Assembly (NCBI GenBank): GCA_900313845.1
Contig: OMTC01000034.1
Coordinates: 1-21,833, forward strand
DNA from: an uncultured Prevotellaceae bacterium
Lineage (GTDB): Bacteria; Bacteroidota; Bacteroidia; Bacteroidales; Bacteroidaceae
DNA length: 21,833 nucleotides
Direction of reading: 5' to 3'
Part shown: positions 21,751 to 21,833 of the stretch, piece by piece
How positions within the stretch are numbered: position 1 is the first letter of the stretch
Layout: every line of letters begins with the position of its first letter
Program-made: the position numbers and the translations under genes
The notes under the pieces: model-generated
What the model was told of the DNA's origin: nothing
Database searches by the model: none
The model's input: only the letters and a program-made list of their open reading frames with translations

Positions 21751-21833
21751 TCACTGAAACTTGATGGGGTCTTGCCTCATAGGTATTTCCCCGGGTTGTG
21801 TCAGTTTATAGACTTCATTGTTGATGTAATCAC
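21751..21833 (-). CDS. Possible C-terminal end of a gene entering from the right edge
   Basis: On the minus strand one frame is open from the window edge for 26 codons to a TGA at 21753-21751. It reads DYINNEVYKLTQPGEIPMRQ and then DPIKFQ. The composition looks like real protein, and the other two frames on this strand stop quickly near the edge. The fragment is too short to identify a family, and chance is possible. Confidence 0.35.
   Translation of the reverse strand, partial: DYINNEVYKLTQPGEIPMRQDPIKFQ

Overview
The window looks like a chromosomal segment of a Bacteroidales bacterium, most likely Prevotella or a close relative. The evidence is internal. Many genes are preceded by the Bacteroidetes -7 box TAnnTTTG, and two of these have a TTTG -33 box at the right spacing. 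Shine-Dalgarno sequences are weak. Lipoproteins carry acid-rich residues just after the lipobox Cys. A membrane-anchored AraC-type regulator is present, and ProB is short and lacks the PUA domain. There are no rRNA, tRNA, transposase, phage or CRISPR genes.

Layout, left to right. (1) 1-3496, minus strand: the 5' part of a secreted protein leaving the left edge, a lipocalin-like lipoprotein, and a large lipoprotein of unknown function. (2) 3637-7095: a Kelch-like periplasmic sensor joined through one membrane helix to an AraC HTH domain (minus strand), then a 557-bp intergenic region, then a divergent 64-residue exported Gly-rich peptide and a VanX-type dipeptidase lipoprotein (plus strand). 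The intergenic region holds a degenerate tandem array with a 22-bp period, an inverted repeat, and two good divergent promoters. This is the most novel-looking part of the window. (3) 7105-10880, minus strand: a GT4-type glycosyltransferase and polynucleotide phosphorylase with an Arg/Gly/Asn-rich tail. (4) 11147-12270, minus strand: a RelB/DinJ-type antitoxin and PIN-domain toxin overlapping by 4 bp, behind a promoter flanked by three copies of a 10-bp direct repeat, with L-rhamnose mutarotase directly downstream. (5) 12469-14633, plus strand: proB and proA, the first two steps of proline synthesis. (6) 14676-20159, plus strand: a tripartite RND efflux operon (lipoprotein adaptor, inner-membrane permease, TolC-like channel) ending at a strong terminator. 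The permease frame is broken at about 18,130-18,164. (7) 20231-21529, minus strand: a secreted alpha/beta hydrolase. At the right edge, the tail of another minus-strand reading frame may enter.

How the parts may work together. The RND genes form one efflux unit that would be inactive, or would work as a split permease, if the frameshift is real. proB and proA supply glutamate-5-semialdehyde. The TA pair probably autoregulates through the direct repeats. The AraC-type regulator, the 22-bp array and the divergent peptide are proposed here, by inference only, to form one sensing and response locus. Short tandem repeats recur at gene junctions (TTTCAAG, GGACAATG-like, TTTTCAC). In one case the heptamers encode the signal-peptide core of the TolC-like protein.
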